DNA of 37,779 nucleotides, taken from positions 1 to 37,779 of the forward strand of contig JAULBX010027374.1 in NCBI GenBank assembly GCA_032358255.1, in the 5' to 3' direction. The notes under the pieces were generated by a model. That model made no database searches and was not told where the DNA came from. It saw nothing but the letters and a program-made list of their open reading frames with translations. Every line of letters starts with the position of its first letter. The first letter of the stretch is position 1. The stretch comes from Heterotrichella gracilis (lineage: Eukaryota > Sar > Xanthophyceae > Tribonematales > Xanthonemataceae). The position numbers and the translations under genes are program-made. Below are positions 18,873 through 29,900 of this stretch, one piece after another.

Positions 18873-21800
18873 TCAGCGCATGCGCAGCGCAGTAGCGCTC
18901 ACCCCATAGCCGCCCCCCGACCCGCCAAGTCGTAGCGCGGCGATCCGCGTCGGCGGCGCGGCGCCGTAGTTGCGCGCCACGCTCATGTCGGGTGCCAGGT
19001 TGCGCGGCGAGACGGAGCGGGCCCGCGTGGAGGCGCTGGGTGTGGCCCCGCCAGCCGCAGCGTGTGGGTAGTGGGTGTGCAGCCCTGGGACCCCCAGCGG
19101 CGTGGTGCCTGACGCTGCGTAGGGTATGCCCATGCCCTGTAGCTGCGCATCCAGCTGCCTGCGGGGAGGAGGGAGCAATGCAGGGGGTGAGTCAGCATCT
19201 TTGGAAGAGGGCCGATGGGCAAATGCACTCCGGTGGGTTGGACATTGGCACTGGTGCAACTGATGTGACTGGTGTAAACAATGCCACGATAGAATTGCTC
19301 GGTGGCGCTTGCGCAAGGGTGGCTCCTAATCCAGCTGACTTACTGAGATCCATGTAAACGTATCCAAGCAAGTGGATAGCATTGCTCACCGTGCCGCTGC
19401 CTTGGCCCTACTGAGGCTGTCCCTCTGCAGCTGGGTACGCAGGGAGTCGAGCGTGGTTGCGCGGCCACAGGCGGCGCCCCCGTGGTCGGGGGTGGCACGG
19501 GGAGCGGCGGTGGCTGTGCGGGGCGGGAGGGGGTCCAGGCGGGTGGTGGCGGGGTATGTGGACAGGGGAGAAGCGCCCTGCACGCGGGTGCACAGAAGAT
19601 GTCATAGCCGGCTGCATCATGAATGCCAAATGCCACGCATGCGACAATTATGCCATGCAGCAATTGTGGATTTTAAAAGGCTGTGCATAGAAGATGTCAC
19701 AGGGCCACGGAGCTGCACTGTTGGCAGGGCAGCCTCTGCCGATGCAGTGCATTCTGTGGCAGTCAAGGAAACAAACCAATAAAATCAAGCAAAGTTTAGA
19801 AGTTAAACAATTAACCCTGACCGCAGCTGACCGTATAATTTTTCTCAATTCATTCCCACGTATATAAATAGTGGAACTCTCTCATGCTAGTGGAATTTTC
19901 CAGTGGTTTTATTCCTTATTTGTATTATATCCTGCATGTGCGTACCACGCGGCTGCCTGCGCTGGCCCTCAGCGGGTGCAGCAACCGATCCAGCCCCGAG
20001 GAAGTGGCGGGTGGCCCGGCGCCCGGCGGGTCGTGCCGCAGCCGATCCAGCGCAGACCAGCTTGCCCCTGGAAGAATATGAAATGACTCTAAGTAGGGCG
20101 GAGTCTACACCGAGCCAAACCTATAGGCAAATGACACTTGGCACTGGATTACTTGTGGTGTGTGCATAAACATCCCTTGCAAGGGGTAATAGAAAGGGAT
20201 CTGGTACCTAAGATCTCATGTAACTGTATAGAACCAGGGTTCAGAGTTGCCTTGTTGCATGTGCAGACGAGGCATCCCTTCTTGAGCACACTGTACCTGC
20301 TCTGCTGCCTGGCGAGGCCGAGGAGGCCGCAGGTGGGTGGGTCAGGGGCGAGGTGCGGGGGTGCAGCAGGGGCCTGGCGGTGGTGGTGGGCGGGTGGTGG
20401 GCGGTGGGGGAGGAGCGAGGGAGCCTGGCGGCGGCTGGGGAACCGCCGCTGGCTGTGGTGTTGGAGGTGGTGTGCATGGGCGGTGGCCTGACTGAGGCGG
20501 GTGTGGTGGCGTGGCGCTTGGACCTGCATAAGTCACCTGGGTCAGCCACTGGTCAACACTGAAATGTTTCAATGCCAGTAATTTAAATTGAACTACAATC
20601 ACTGCCTGCAGGGCATCAATCTCCCCCCCCCCCCCAACCCAATCAATTCACCTCCATCCATCCCCACGTGCTTCTATGCATCCCAGTGCCACTTCTGCAC
20701 CCCGGGGATGGTGGCCGACCCTAAACCCCAGATCATAGGCTGCAAACCCTCCAAACCCTACATCCGCACCTAAGCTCCTGTGCTAGCCTGCGTATGGAGT
20801 CCACAATGGAGTCCAGGTCCGCCTCCTTGCGGGGGTGAGGGGCAGGGGTTGGGGCCGTGGTGGGGGCAACAGGTGGGCGCACAGGGGAGGTTGGGCGGGT
20901 CATGTCAAAAGTGGTGGGCTGGAGGAGCCCCGCGGTGGAGACAGTGAAGCCTGGCCATAGGGGAGGAAACGGGCATGTGGGTGGTGGGTTGAGGCACATG
21001 GGTTTTGCTTGGCATACAAGGTGCGTGCTGCCACTGCATGGCTCCCTGTGACCAGAAATCAGCGGCACAAAATGTATATTATATTTTAAAAACAAAATGA
21101 TCGGATTTTAACAAAATCAAGCAAAAAGTTCTTGCCAGTAAATCCAAAACTGTGAGCGTATGCAACCCACATCCTCCATGCGCATATCCAAGACCCACAT
21201 CCTCCATACGCAAACCACGACCCAGCACCGTCCATGTATCCTGCCGCACCTGACTTTGGCGTGGTTGACTCAGAGGAGGACGCCAGCGGCGGCACCACCA
21301 CATCCCCTGCAGCGCCACCCACCAGCGCCCCCCCCCACCCGTCCCCGCCACCAGCCCCCCAGTGCCCACCGGGGGCATCAGCCCCCACCTCTATGGGCAG
21401 GGACCCCCCTCCAGCCCCTGCCAGTGCCGCCCCCAGGCTGGTCTGCAGGGCTGCGAAGCTGGTGCGCACATGGGCCAAGCTGGTGTGGAGGGCGGACTCC
21501 AGCTCGCGCCTGCGAGGTTGACAACAACAAAAGCCGCATAAAACAATGGGCAAGCAAAATTGATCATTTTTTAATAATGAAATGCAAGACTGGTGTGGAG
21601 GGCTGGCTCCAGCTTGGGCCTGCGGTGGGTGAGCAGGTGGGGTTAGACATTGCGAGGTGTAGGGGCGTCGGGCTACCTTGCATGTCATCCAGATGTGGTG
21701 CTGGAGAGCGTAACGTGTGATGTCCACATCCTGTGTCTGTGCTGCAACTACTTCCATTGATGGCAACCCATACTTGCACATAGTAGTGGACCCCACTCCA

Positions 21801-24000
21801 AATCCCACCGCAGGTGCGCAGACTGGAACCCATGCCTCCCCACCAACCCACCTAACCACAACCCTAAACCCAATCATCGCCTACCTGCACAGCGCCTCGC
21901 ACTGCGCCTGTGCACGGGCAACCTCCCTGGCAACAACCTCCACCACAGCTGCACCAGGCTGGGGGGCGCCGACGCTGTCTCCGCCCCCGCCTGCACCGCC
22001 GCTCGTGCTGGCGCTGATGTCAGCAAGGGGGTTGGTGTGGAAGCTGATGTCAGCAAGGGGGTTGGCATGGATGCTGAGGTCGGCATACAGCTGGCTGGAG
22101 TGGGCAGTGGAGTCAGCCAGGCGGGACGACGGCGGGGGCTCGAGCGGGGCAGGGTATGCTCCCGAGCCAACATTGCTGCTGCTGCCGCTGCTGCCATGTT
22201 GCTGTGCCCCGATACTGCCGCCCACCGCACTGTGCATGTGGTTGAGTGTCGGCATGTGGCTTCCCTCCCCATTTCCCTCCCCGGATCCCATGCGTGATCC
22301 GCCCCTTGCAGACCCAATCGAGCTTGCCCACGACTCCTGGCGCACCATCGAGGCCTCGTCATCTGCCATCTGGAAGCGCCCAATGCCCATCGAATGCCCC
22401 CCTTGCTCCTGCCAATGGTCGACCAACGGGGTTGCGCCTCCCACACCTGCTGGTGGGGTAGGGTGACCAAATTTGGAGGGCATTTATGGGGACCCTGAAA
22501 CCCTAATCAATCATTTTGCATGGCTTTAATGTTCAGGGTTTGACCTGTTGGTGTTAAAGGACCAAAACGAGTGCACTACAAAAATTGCAGCAGTGTATAG
22601 ACATCGGCATCCTGCTGGTGGCGGACTGAGTGTATGAAGATTACCTGGTGGATCACCAGCGCCAGGTGGCGCGCCCTCATGGCCTGCCAGAATGGGCTCC
22701 AGCTGCCGGCGCATGTCCTGCGCCGCATGCTGCATGCGCTGCTGGAAGCGGGTGAGGCTCTCAGGGTCAGAGGCGGGGGCGGTGGGGGTGAAGGAGGGGG
22801 TGGCGGGTGGGGGGAGGTGCTGCTGGTTCACGCGAGGCTCCGGCTGTGAGGCAGCACAAAGTGGTGTCGGTTGCTGGGTTGATTGGCAGAACAACCAGCA
22901 CGGCAAGTGCGTGTGTGTGTGTGCAATCAAGTTGATCGGGCGCAAAGCACCCCCAGTGATGTGGGTATTTGTTACTGACCAGGTTTGCCCACCAAACCCA
23001 CTGCCACGGAAGGCAAGTGCAGGGGGCACTGCAAGGATTGGCATGGCTTGAAGGAATTGTGGTGCAGTGTACGTTATTGGTGCAACACTGCGGGCAATTA
23101 AGGGCATTTACTGCCATGTTGTTGCAGCCCTGTGTGGGTGCCCGCACCTGCCGCTCTGTGTCAAGGCTTGAGCTGCTGGCACCCGCACTCACTCGCCCAA
23201 GCAGCTCCTGCAACAGCGAGGGTGTTGTGGGGTTATGAGGCTGTGTCATCTGAGAAGCTTGGGTGGTGTGGAGCGCATGAGTTTCAGCAGGCCATCACGC
23301 CCTGCTCATAAAAGACTCGAGCTACCTTAGTGTTACTATTGTTTGCACGGTTGCTTGAGAAAGGGAAGTGGATGCTCACCTCCCACGAAGACCTGGTTGA
23401 GCCAGCTATTGGCTGTGGGTCCACAAGTGGTTGGCTGGAGCCAGCACCCACTCCTGCTTGCTTATCTGGGGGGCTTTCAAGGGACGTGGGTGAGCCAAAC
23501 GCCTGCGGTTGACTGCCCTCAATTGCAGCTTGCTGTGACCTGAAGTCTGTCCCAAGGCTTTCACTGGTTGGCTCGTTTTCTGAGGCATGCGTCCCGGCTG
23601 TAAATTGTGTGAGTTCAAGTGGCTGGGCTGGTGCATTGGAGGTGTAGTAGTTGGGAATGGAGGTGGTGGTGGTGGGCTCTTTGAGCCAGGTATGGCTGAC
23701 AGCTGGCAGAATGTCATGCTGTGAGGCTAGCTCCTCAAAAAGAGCCGTCCTGGGTTTGGTTCTTTGCTGCACGGGTGACAAGTATGGCTGGGAAGTGTGA
23801 CCTGCTGCTGAGTAGTCATCTTGATGTATGGGATTGGAAGGACCGCTGCCCAAGGAGCCTGTGCCACTTGAACGGGAGGAGGAGGTTGCAGCTGAGTGGG
23901 AATGACTATCTACGCCGATGGCCTGGCCCGCTCTGTCCAACCGGGCAAGCAGGTTTTGTAAACTTTTGCGGCTGTCTTGAGCTGATTCCAGGTCCTCCAT
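18873..24000 (-). CDS. Unrecognised 901-aa protein: short helical segments and low-complexity linkers
   Basis: Ten exons join with consistent phases: 24000-23380, 23207-23148, 22843-22645, 22446-21885, 21509-21250, 20950-20770, 20523-20297, 20067-19946, 19577-19390, 19158-18873. No catalytic domain, signal peptide or membrane span is visible. Predicted amphipathic helices recur near aa 2-30 (EDLESAQDSRKSLQNLL), 262-288 (RFQQRMQHAAQDMRRQLEPIL), 465-515 (REVARAQAQ and RRELESALHTSL), 605-627 (DSIVDSIRRLAQEL), 708-740 and 780-812 (LDSLRTQLQ, RRQLDAQLQGMG). Between them lie Ser-, Pro-, Gly- and Thr-rich linkers. A 10-residue repeat (NPLADIS) occurs near aa 455. This architecture suits a scaffold, for example cytoskeletal or ciliary, but that is only inference. 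The start is the first ATG of the exon. The exon 8 model (donor GTACGC) is the weakest. Confidence 0.7.
21586..21632 (-). repeat. Decayed copy of the 901-aa gene exon 5 start and acceptor
   Basis: CTGGTGTGGAGGGCTGGCTCC then AGCTTGGGCCTGCGG resembles 21480-21514 (CTGGTGTGGAGGGCGGACTCC, AGCTCGCGCCTGCGA). On the minus strand the acceptor CCGCAG is kept and the codons read PKLEPALHTSLA against the real RELESALHTSLA. Confidence 0.75.
22013..22080 (-). repeat. 30-bp tandem repeat inside coding exon 4
   Basis: Two copies of a 30-bp unit (GCTGATGTCAGCAAGGGGG plus GTTGG and five further bases) and a partial third. It keeps frame and encodes a 10-residue repeat containing NPLADIS. Confidence 0.85.
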
Positions 24001-24446
24001 GTGCGCCAAAAGCTGTGGGTTACTCCTGAACCGTGGTATAGAGGTTTGATAACTTTACTAAAGAGCACAGACAGCGAGAAAACAGCGCTGCGAACACGAA
24101 ACAGCAGTCAACTCGGTGTCCTCCAACTTGTGTGAGTTCTGTAACGCCAATCGATAAAGGACGCTTGTAACAAGCGAAGATAACGGGGCAATTGTTTTCA
24201 ACAGTTGATCGGTCGGTCAAGCGATGCAGTATACAAATAGTTGCCTTCCCTGTTCTGACTATCTCCTTCCGTTTTTGAAAACATGCAACATTTGGTGACT
24301 CGTTCCTCAAGACATTGTTATTCCCCCCTTATATGCATGCAACCATCGATGTTATAAGGGCTCAGCCTAAGATACCAGCAGCATCTTTGGTCACGGCTCA
24401 GCAGTATTTGTTATATACACAGAATGACATAGAGCCTTTTGGCACC
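24001..24446. promoter_or_regulatory. Divergent intergenic region, probable bidirectional promoter
   Basis: The 901-aa gene starts leftward at 24000 and bS6m rightward at 24447, leaving 446 bp for both 5' ends. No convincing TATA box is seen. A TGCATGCA palindrome lies at 24334-24341. In-frame codons upstream of the bS6m ATG include an ATG at 24333, but the family usually begins at the later one. Confidence 0.5.
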
Positions 24447-24827
24447 ATGCCCCTCTACGAGCTCTTTTGCTTGGCCAAGCCGCACCTGGGCAAAAAGCAC
24501 CTGGCAGAGATCCTCAAAACCGCTGGGACTGCCGTGTACAGCAGAGGCGGCTTCCTCACCGATATCAAGTCGTATGGGGAGCAGACGCTTGCCTATGACA
24601 TCCGCAAGGCAGGCGAGAAGTTCTCACAGTCAGCGATGTGGCAGATGACGTTCATGTCTGCGCCACCCACCTTGAGGGAGATAGAGCACAACCTCAAGGT
24701 GGATGAGAGGGTCCTGCGGTACGTCATCACGAAAAAGAAGCCGTATGAAGTGCTACCCAACACCTACAAGGTGGCCAGGAAGTCGGAGGAGATTGATGCC
24801 CAGGAGCAGATGGCAGCAGAGCAATAA
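24447..24827 (+). CDS. Small ribosomal subunit protein bS6, probably mitochondrial (bS6m)
   Basis: Single exon, 126 aa, ending TAA. Role: 30S-type platform protein that binds 16S-type rRNA with bS18 in the organellar ribosome. Seen: the bS6 N-terminal strand MPLYELFCLAKP, then YSRGGFLTDIKSYGEQTLAYDIRK, matching the family pattern of a Gly-rich turn followed by G-E-x-x-L-x-Y-x-I, a hydrophobic WQMTFMSAPP strand, and the final helix with LKVDERVLRYVITK. Length fits MRPS6 (about 125 aa). The start is the ATG in GGCACCATG because bS6m proteins normally begin M-P-x-Y-E-L. An in-frame ATG at 24333 would add 38 residues, which might be a targeting extension but are not strongly basic. Plastid localisation cannot be excluded. 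It is the only intron-free gene in the window. Confidence 0.92.
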   Translation: MPLYELFCLAKPHLGKKHLAEILKTAGTAVYSRGGFLTDIKSYGEQTLAYDIRKAGEKFSQSAMWQMTFMSAPPTLREIEHNLKVDERVLRYVITKKKPYEVLPNTYKVARKSEEIDAQEQMAAEQ

Positions 24828-25258
24828 CAGGCAGCAGCCACCTCCTCTAGCCTCAGCTGTACAGCCCGAACGCACTGTGAGTTTCATGTTCAGTTTTCCT
24901 TGATACGTGCAAGGCATATGCAAACCTCACAGGAATTTCAGACTTTGCTTTGTGCGAAACAGTTCCACTGGTTGCAGCGCCATGTACGCTGCCTCAGCAG
25001 CCCTTGCTTGTTGTACTAGTAGACTCCCAATTTTGCGGTAGTAGCGCTGTAGTGCTCATCAGGGACTTGCATACTATGTCTGAAAACCTACTTGCCACTG
25101 TGCAGTGCCCCCGCGCCCGTTTGCCGCATCATATTGCTTGTTCCTTTTAGCTTTCTTTTTCCCCCCTGAACTACCAGGCACAGTTGTGCAAGTTTTTATC
25201 CAGCCGGAGTGTTTGGTTGCTACAGAGACAACCCTTTATGCAACACCACAAGTACTCC

Positions 25259-25263
25259 TGTAA
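25259..25263 (+). terminator. Possible TGTAA polyadenylation signal of bS6m
   Basis: TGTAA lies 432 bp after the bS6m stop, with a second at 25286. The motif is the green-algal consensus, but it is short enough to occur by chance. Confidence 0.3.
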
Positions 25264-26521
25264 TGTTTTATTTTTGCCACTCAGCTGTAACAGAGTGAAC
25301 ACCTGTACTGTGGCCAGTATCAAACTGGCACCATCTGCATTGCACTCATAGGCTAGCCCTTGTCTTGGGGCGACTCATCTGTGGTTTTTGCAGTGACTAA
25401 CCCATCCTTTTGTCAGTTGTGCACGGGGTAGTCCACATCCAAATTTTCACGGCAAAATGCAGCAAAACAGGAAGTGACTATTGCCTTGCAAGCATCCACA
25501 GACCCTTCGCTCAGAGGGTGACCTCGCAGGCTGCCCTGCAGGATAAGCTAGGCTAGGTCACTGTGTCTATACGACAGCTATCGCCGCACACCACTCCCAA
25601 ATACTCTTCCAAGGCTCTGCATACTGGTTGCGCACGCGTGGCGTTGGTCTATCCACTACTGCAGCAATATTCTAAAGTTTCGCAGTCCAGTGGACATATT
25701 GTGAAGCCCCGAGCAACCACCACTCAACAGTTACAGTGACTACCATGCCTATAGCCAGCCTTTGTCCAGGAACCCCATGGTAGCAGTGGCAATTTAAGAG
25801 CTACTAACTTACAAGTGGGTACTGTGAGCCGCGGCTAGCCGCTCCCACCCAACAACGATTAATTGCCCTGTGCCCTTCCAGGCATAAGGGACATGAAGTC
25901 CACATAACCATCAAAGGCAAAAGTGAGTACATAAGTTGCAGAGACATGAAAATACCACAGGAAAATCAACAGCAACATGGGCAGATGAGGGCACAGTGTG
26001 AACCCTAATGAGCGCGCTTCCTTCTGTGTGAGTGCAAATAGTGGTACCAGATCCTTCCAAGGGTAAAAACGTCTCTAGGAAGAAAACAGCTGCAGCAGAC
26101 AGCTGCACTCCTTGAAGGCACAGGCGAGGTCTTGAGGACACCTGCAGCCTGAAGCGGTGCTGGCACGGGTGAGAGTGTCCATGACGCAAACTGTCGGGCA
26201 CGAGGAGACGCGACGGAAGGCAGGAGGTTTTGGAGGACTTTTGGCGGTCAAGGAAGAAGAGCTTAGAAGGAGGCCGCGGGTGATCACCCTACCCACTGCC
26301 AAACACAGCACATGCCATGACTTGTCGACAGCATGCCGCGGGTTTGGCCTGGACCAATGGTGGTGTCCATTGGACATTTGGGGACCATGGTCCGCCCGTA
26401 TAGCTAATACTAACAGCCCAGTTTGTGTCACGACCGCGTGATCAGCCAAAATACTGAGATTCAAACGTATAGCAGTCAACAGACAGGTAACAGTTGTAAA
26501 GTCCTACCACGTAAAAAGAAG

Positions 26522-26647
26522 TATAAAAGTGCCGTCGCGGGTGGTGGGCTCTCGTGATACTTGGCGGGCCATTTAACCCATAGTAGCACGCGCACTTGTT
26601 CACCCTTCCGACACAAGTGCTACGTTCCAGTCGTGCGTGCCACAAAG
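26522..26647 (+). promoter_or_regulatory. TATA-like element and possible 5' untranslated exon
   Basis: TATAAAAG at 26522-26529 is followed about 120 bp later by an excellent donor, AAAG/GTGAGC at 26648. The interval has no ATG, which suits an untranslated first exon of the receptor-kinase gene. The next possible acceptor is GTGGGCAG at 26910, just before the proposed ATG. This is inference from sequence alone. Confidence 0.3.
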
Positions 26648-26926
26648 GTGAGCTCAGCATTTGTACCGTACACTAAAGAGCCCACTTGCACTGGTACTTT
26701 ATGCCCGTGCAACTACACGAGATCGTACTGCTCCACAGACGGTTCGTGTTGGCCCAGCAAGGTTTGAAGTGACGCCGGCAACTCGAGTTTGGCCAACGCT
26801 ACAAGATTCTCCCTGGGCGTCGGTCTTGCGGAAAGGGATAGCTAGCTGTTGCCAATTGGTAGCTTCCCGTTCGCATTGCCATCGCCAGACAGCTGTTGAC
26901 GTGTGGGCAGCCCTGAAGTGGGCACC

Positions 26927-29900
26927 ATGCCTTCAAGGCGACTGCACGCCCCTTTGGCCAAGGATTGTTATACGGTGCGACTTGTCAAACCGCACTTGCC
27001 AGCATAGCATCTTCGTTCACGCGAACCCGAATTGTGCTGCAGCGATGCTAGATTGTACAAAAGGATGCAAGGTTTCACCTCCACTGCCTGTCAATAGCTG
27101 CAGCACTCTGTATGCGCAGAGGAAACAATCCTTCCATGCAAAAGAGCAAAGCCCTCCACACATTGCCCTTGCTTGGTATTTCACAACTGCGGGATTGGCC
27201 TCCACACCAACTTGTTAACAGCCTCTGTTCAAGTTCAGCCTCCTCCCACCCTTAGTACCCACCATTTCTGTCACTTATCCCATTGTTTTCAAAATCCTTG
27301 CTGGTGTTCCTCCGCAGGTGACCTTGTTGTGGGCCATCTTTGCCTTTGCTGGCCATCTAGGGTTTGGCTTGGAGACTGGAGGTAGGTCCAAACGGCTAGC
27401 CTTGGCTTTCGAAGACAGCAGCAGCTTGTCAAAGTGCTGTGCCAGCCCTTACAAAACCTCCCATGCCTGATTACATTCCCTTGTACCTGCCAGGAAGAGT
27501 TCGTACAGCTCCAGGGAAGACTGTCCAGGGTTGCACCTGCACAGGGCAGCCCTGGTACCAACCACAGTATGCAGGTGGCGTTGCGCCCATCAACAACGAG
27601 TGCTTCTATCCGTACCCAGACACCATCCTTCCAGTGTGTATTGTTGACCCAGCCACGTGTGCCTTCCCCCCAATTCCTGGCAGCAACGGCTATTATGACT
27701 ACTGCATGGGTGAGCACGGTATCGCTACAGAAAACGAAAAAAGAACACGCTACTTCAACTGTTTTGACTTGAGCTGATTTTATCAACTTGTACACCATCC
27801 TCGATAGCTGTGGGATAACAGTCCATACTCCTGCAATGTTGTCCCGCTTCCAGTGTTCATACTCCTTCCAATGGTGTCCCGCTTCCAAACCCTAAACCCC
27901 AAACCCTAAACATCTTCCTTGCACCGTGCACTGTGCCGCCCCCAGCACCCACTGCATCCCACATTCGCAGAGGGAGTCACCGCGCCCACCAGTAAGGCAG
28001 GGTGCAAGTGCAAAGCCGCCTTTTCAGGCCCTTTCGCCGCCAACATCACCTTTTCCATGGCCGGAACCTGCGCCACCACTCCCGACAGACCTTCAACGTG
28101 GTGTGAGACGGTCCCAGGGACCTGTTCGGGCACTCCCGCTGGGGAAAATTGGGATTACTGCAAAGGTGCGCACCCTGGCAACTCGTGAATTTAGCTCATA
28201 TCTGCAAAACGCGAGTTACGCCAAGTCCTCCTCAACGCACAACTTGCGGACACAGAAAGACCAGCCTGGGTAAAGGGCTTGGGAACTCAAATCCCACTCA
28301 AATAGCACCCGCCATGCGCGCTAGAACGTGCTACACCCTGCACGGTTGCATGAAAACCCTTGCTAAGGGTCTCCACTGACACCACCTTTGCCTGCACCGC
28401 ACTCCCAAACACCAGCACCATCAGGCGCCGTGCCTGCACTTCCCAGTTTCTCACACAATGCCTCTCCCTTGCCTGCAGATGATGGGCTGATAATTGAAAA
28501 TGCGTTTGATTGGGTGACTGCAACCGGCACCCCTGTACTCAGCTACAGCCTGGGATTCGCTGGGGACTCGGGCAATTTCCTGGGACGGCTGAATGCCAGT
28601 GACAGCGTATGTGTGCACTTTCACCACCACCACCATGCACTGTTTGTGGTACATGTTACTATATGTGCCTTTCATTACATGGTACCAAAGGGAAAATTAA
28701 TTTAACGGACTTTTTAATGTTAAAACAAAATTTTAACCTTTTTCATCTGTGCCAGCAGTCGCATGATACCAAAGGGAAAACCAAAATGAGCTCTACGTTA
28801 GCAAAAACAATATTGTTAATTTTAGGATGCAAGGTAAAATGCAAATCGCATGAGCTCTACGTTAGCAAAACAATCACTGTTTAATTTAGGATGCAAGGTA
28901 AAATGCAAATCGCAAGAGCTCTACGTTAGCAAAACAATTACTGTTAAGTTTAGGATGCAAGGTAAAATGCAGATCGCATGAAGAATTACTCAAGGCGTTG
29001 CATACAGTCCAGTGATGCAGCATGCTCATCCTTAGGTGCACTCGGGACACGAGTCGGCATTCAAGCGTGTTTATGTCAAATCGTATGTGTTGCAAATTAG
29101 TACTACTGATAAATGTTGAGTGCTGTGAATGGCTCAAGGAGGCAGCGGCAGTGCGCGGATTCAAAGCCCTTTGTCAGTGCGCCAACCACTGAACAGCTTG
29201 CATCCACATGCCCTGACATCTGCACCCATGCAATAAACATATAATAGTAATAGTGGTAATAAGAATAAATATAATGGTAATAATAATAGGCATGCAGCAC
29301 ACCCCGCCCATACCTCCACCCACCCTGTGTCCCAACACCGCAGGCCGCCTGGGCCCAGGCTTTCTACGCCAACGTGACCTTCACGTGCATGAACTCCAAC
29401 CTGGCGGCATGCAAGGCAGCCCTGTTGTCCATCTACCCACCCGCACCCACCGTGGACCCCACAGTGTGCCTGGGCACCACCTGCCCCACCAGCAAGGCGG
29501 CGATGCAGGGGCTGTACGGCCTGAAGGACGGGAGCCCGGGGGTGGAGAACATTTTCTACCCAGGGGCGGAGAAAGGTGCGGGGAGGATGGACGGGGCGGG
29601 GCCGCGGGCAAGGGTGTCATTGGGGAGGAGGGGAGGGAGGCATGGGGAAGGTGCTTGGTGCTGTGCAATGTGCAGGTGGTGCTGACGGCTCATTGATCGT
29701 GCTTTATTATGACTTTTGTTGGGTGTATGAGCAACACCATGGCTGGGGCGGTGATTGCATGCCGTCAATGGCCCTACCACGCCCATCCGCAATGAACCAA
29801 GCCCACCATCCCAACAACACCGCCCGGCTCCCTCACCACCCATTACCCCAAACACCATTTGGAACTACGACAAATTTCTGTAGAATAGAAACAAAAGTCA

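Larger units (their letters stand above)
24828..26926. other. Region between bS6m and the receptor kinase
   Basis: Possible TGTAA poly(A) signals for bS6m lie at 25259 and 25286. No gene was recognised between 24900 and 26500. A TATA-like element and a possible untranslated first exon of the receptor kinase are listed at 26522-26647. Downstream, one frame (26648-26767) is Cys-rich (CTGTLCPCNYTRSYC) and another stays open from 26661 to 27218. Neither fits the splice phases of the kinase gene. Confidence 0.45.

Noticed and set aside
20623..20637. Run of about 15 C as a structured element
   Set aside because: A simple homopolymer inside an intron; no further structure seen.
26661..27218. 185-codon open frame upstream of the receptor kinase as its 5' coding part
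   Set aside because: Its phase does not join to the acceptor at 27318 through any good donor, and an overlapping frame is equally Cys-rich. It is left as undetermined.
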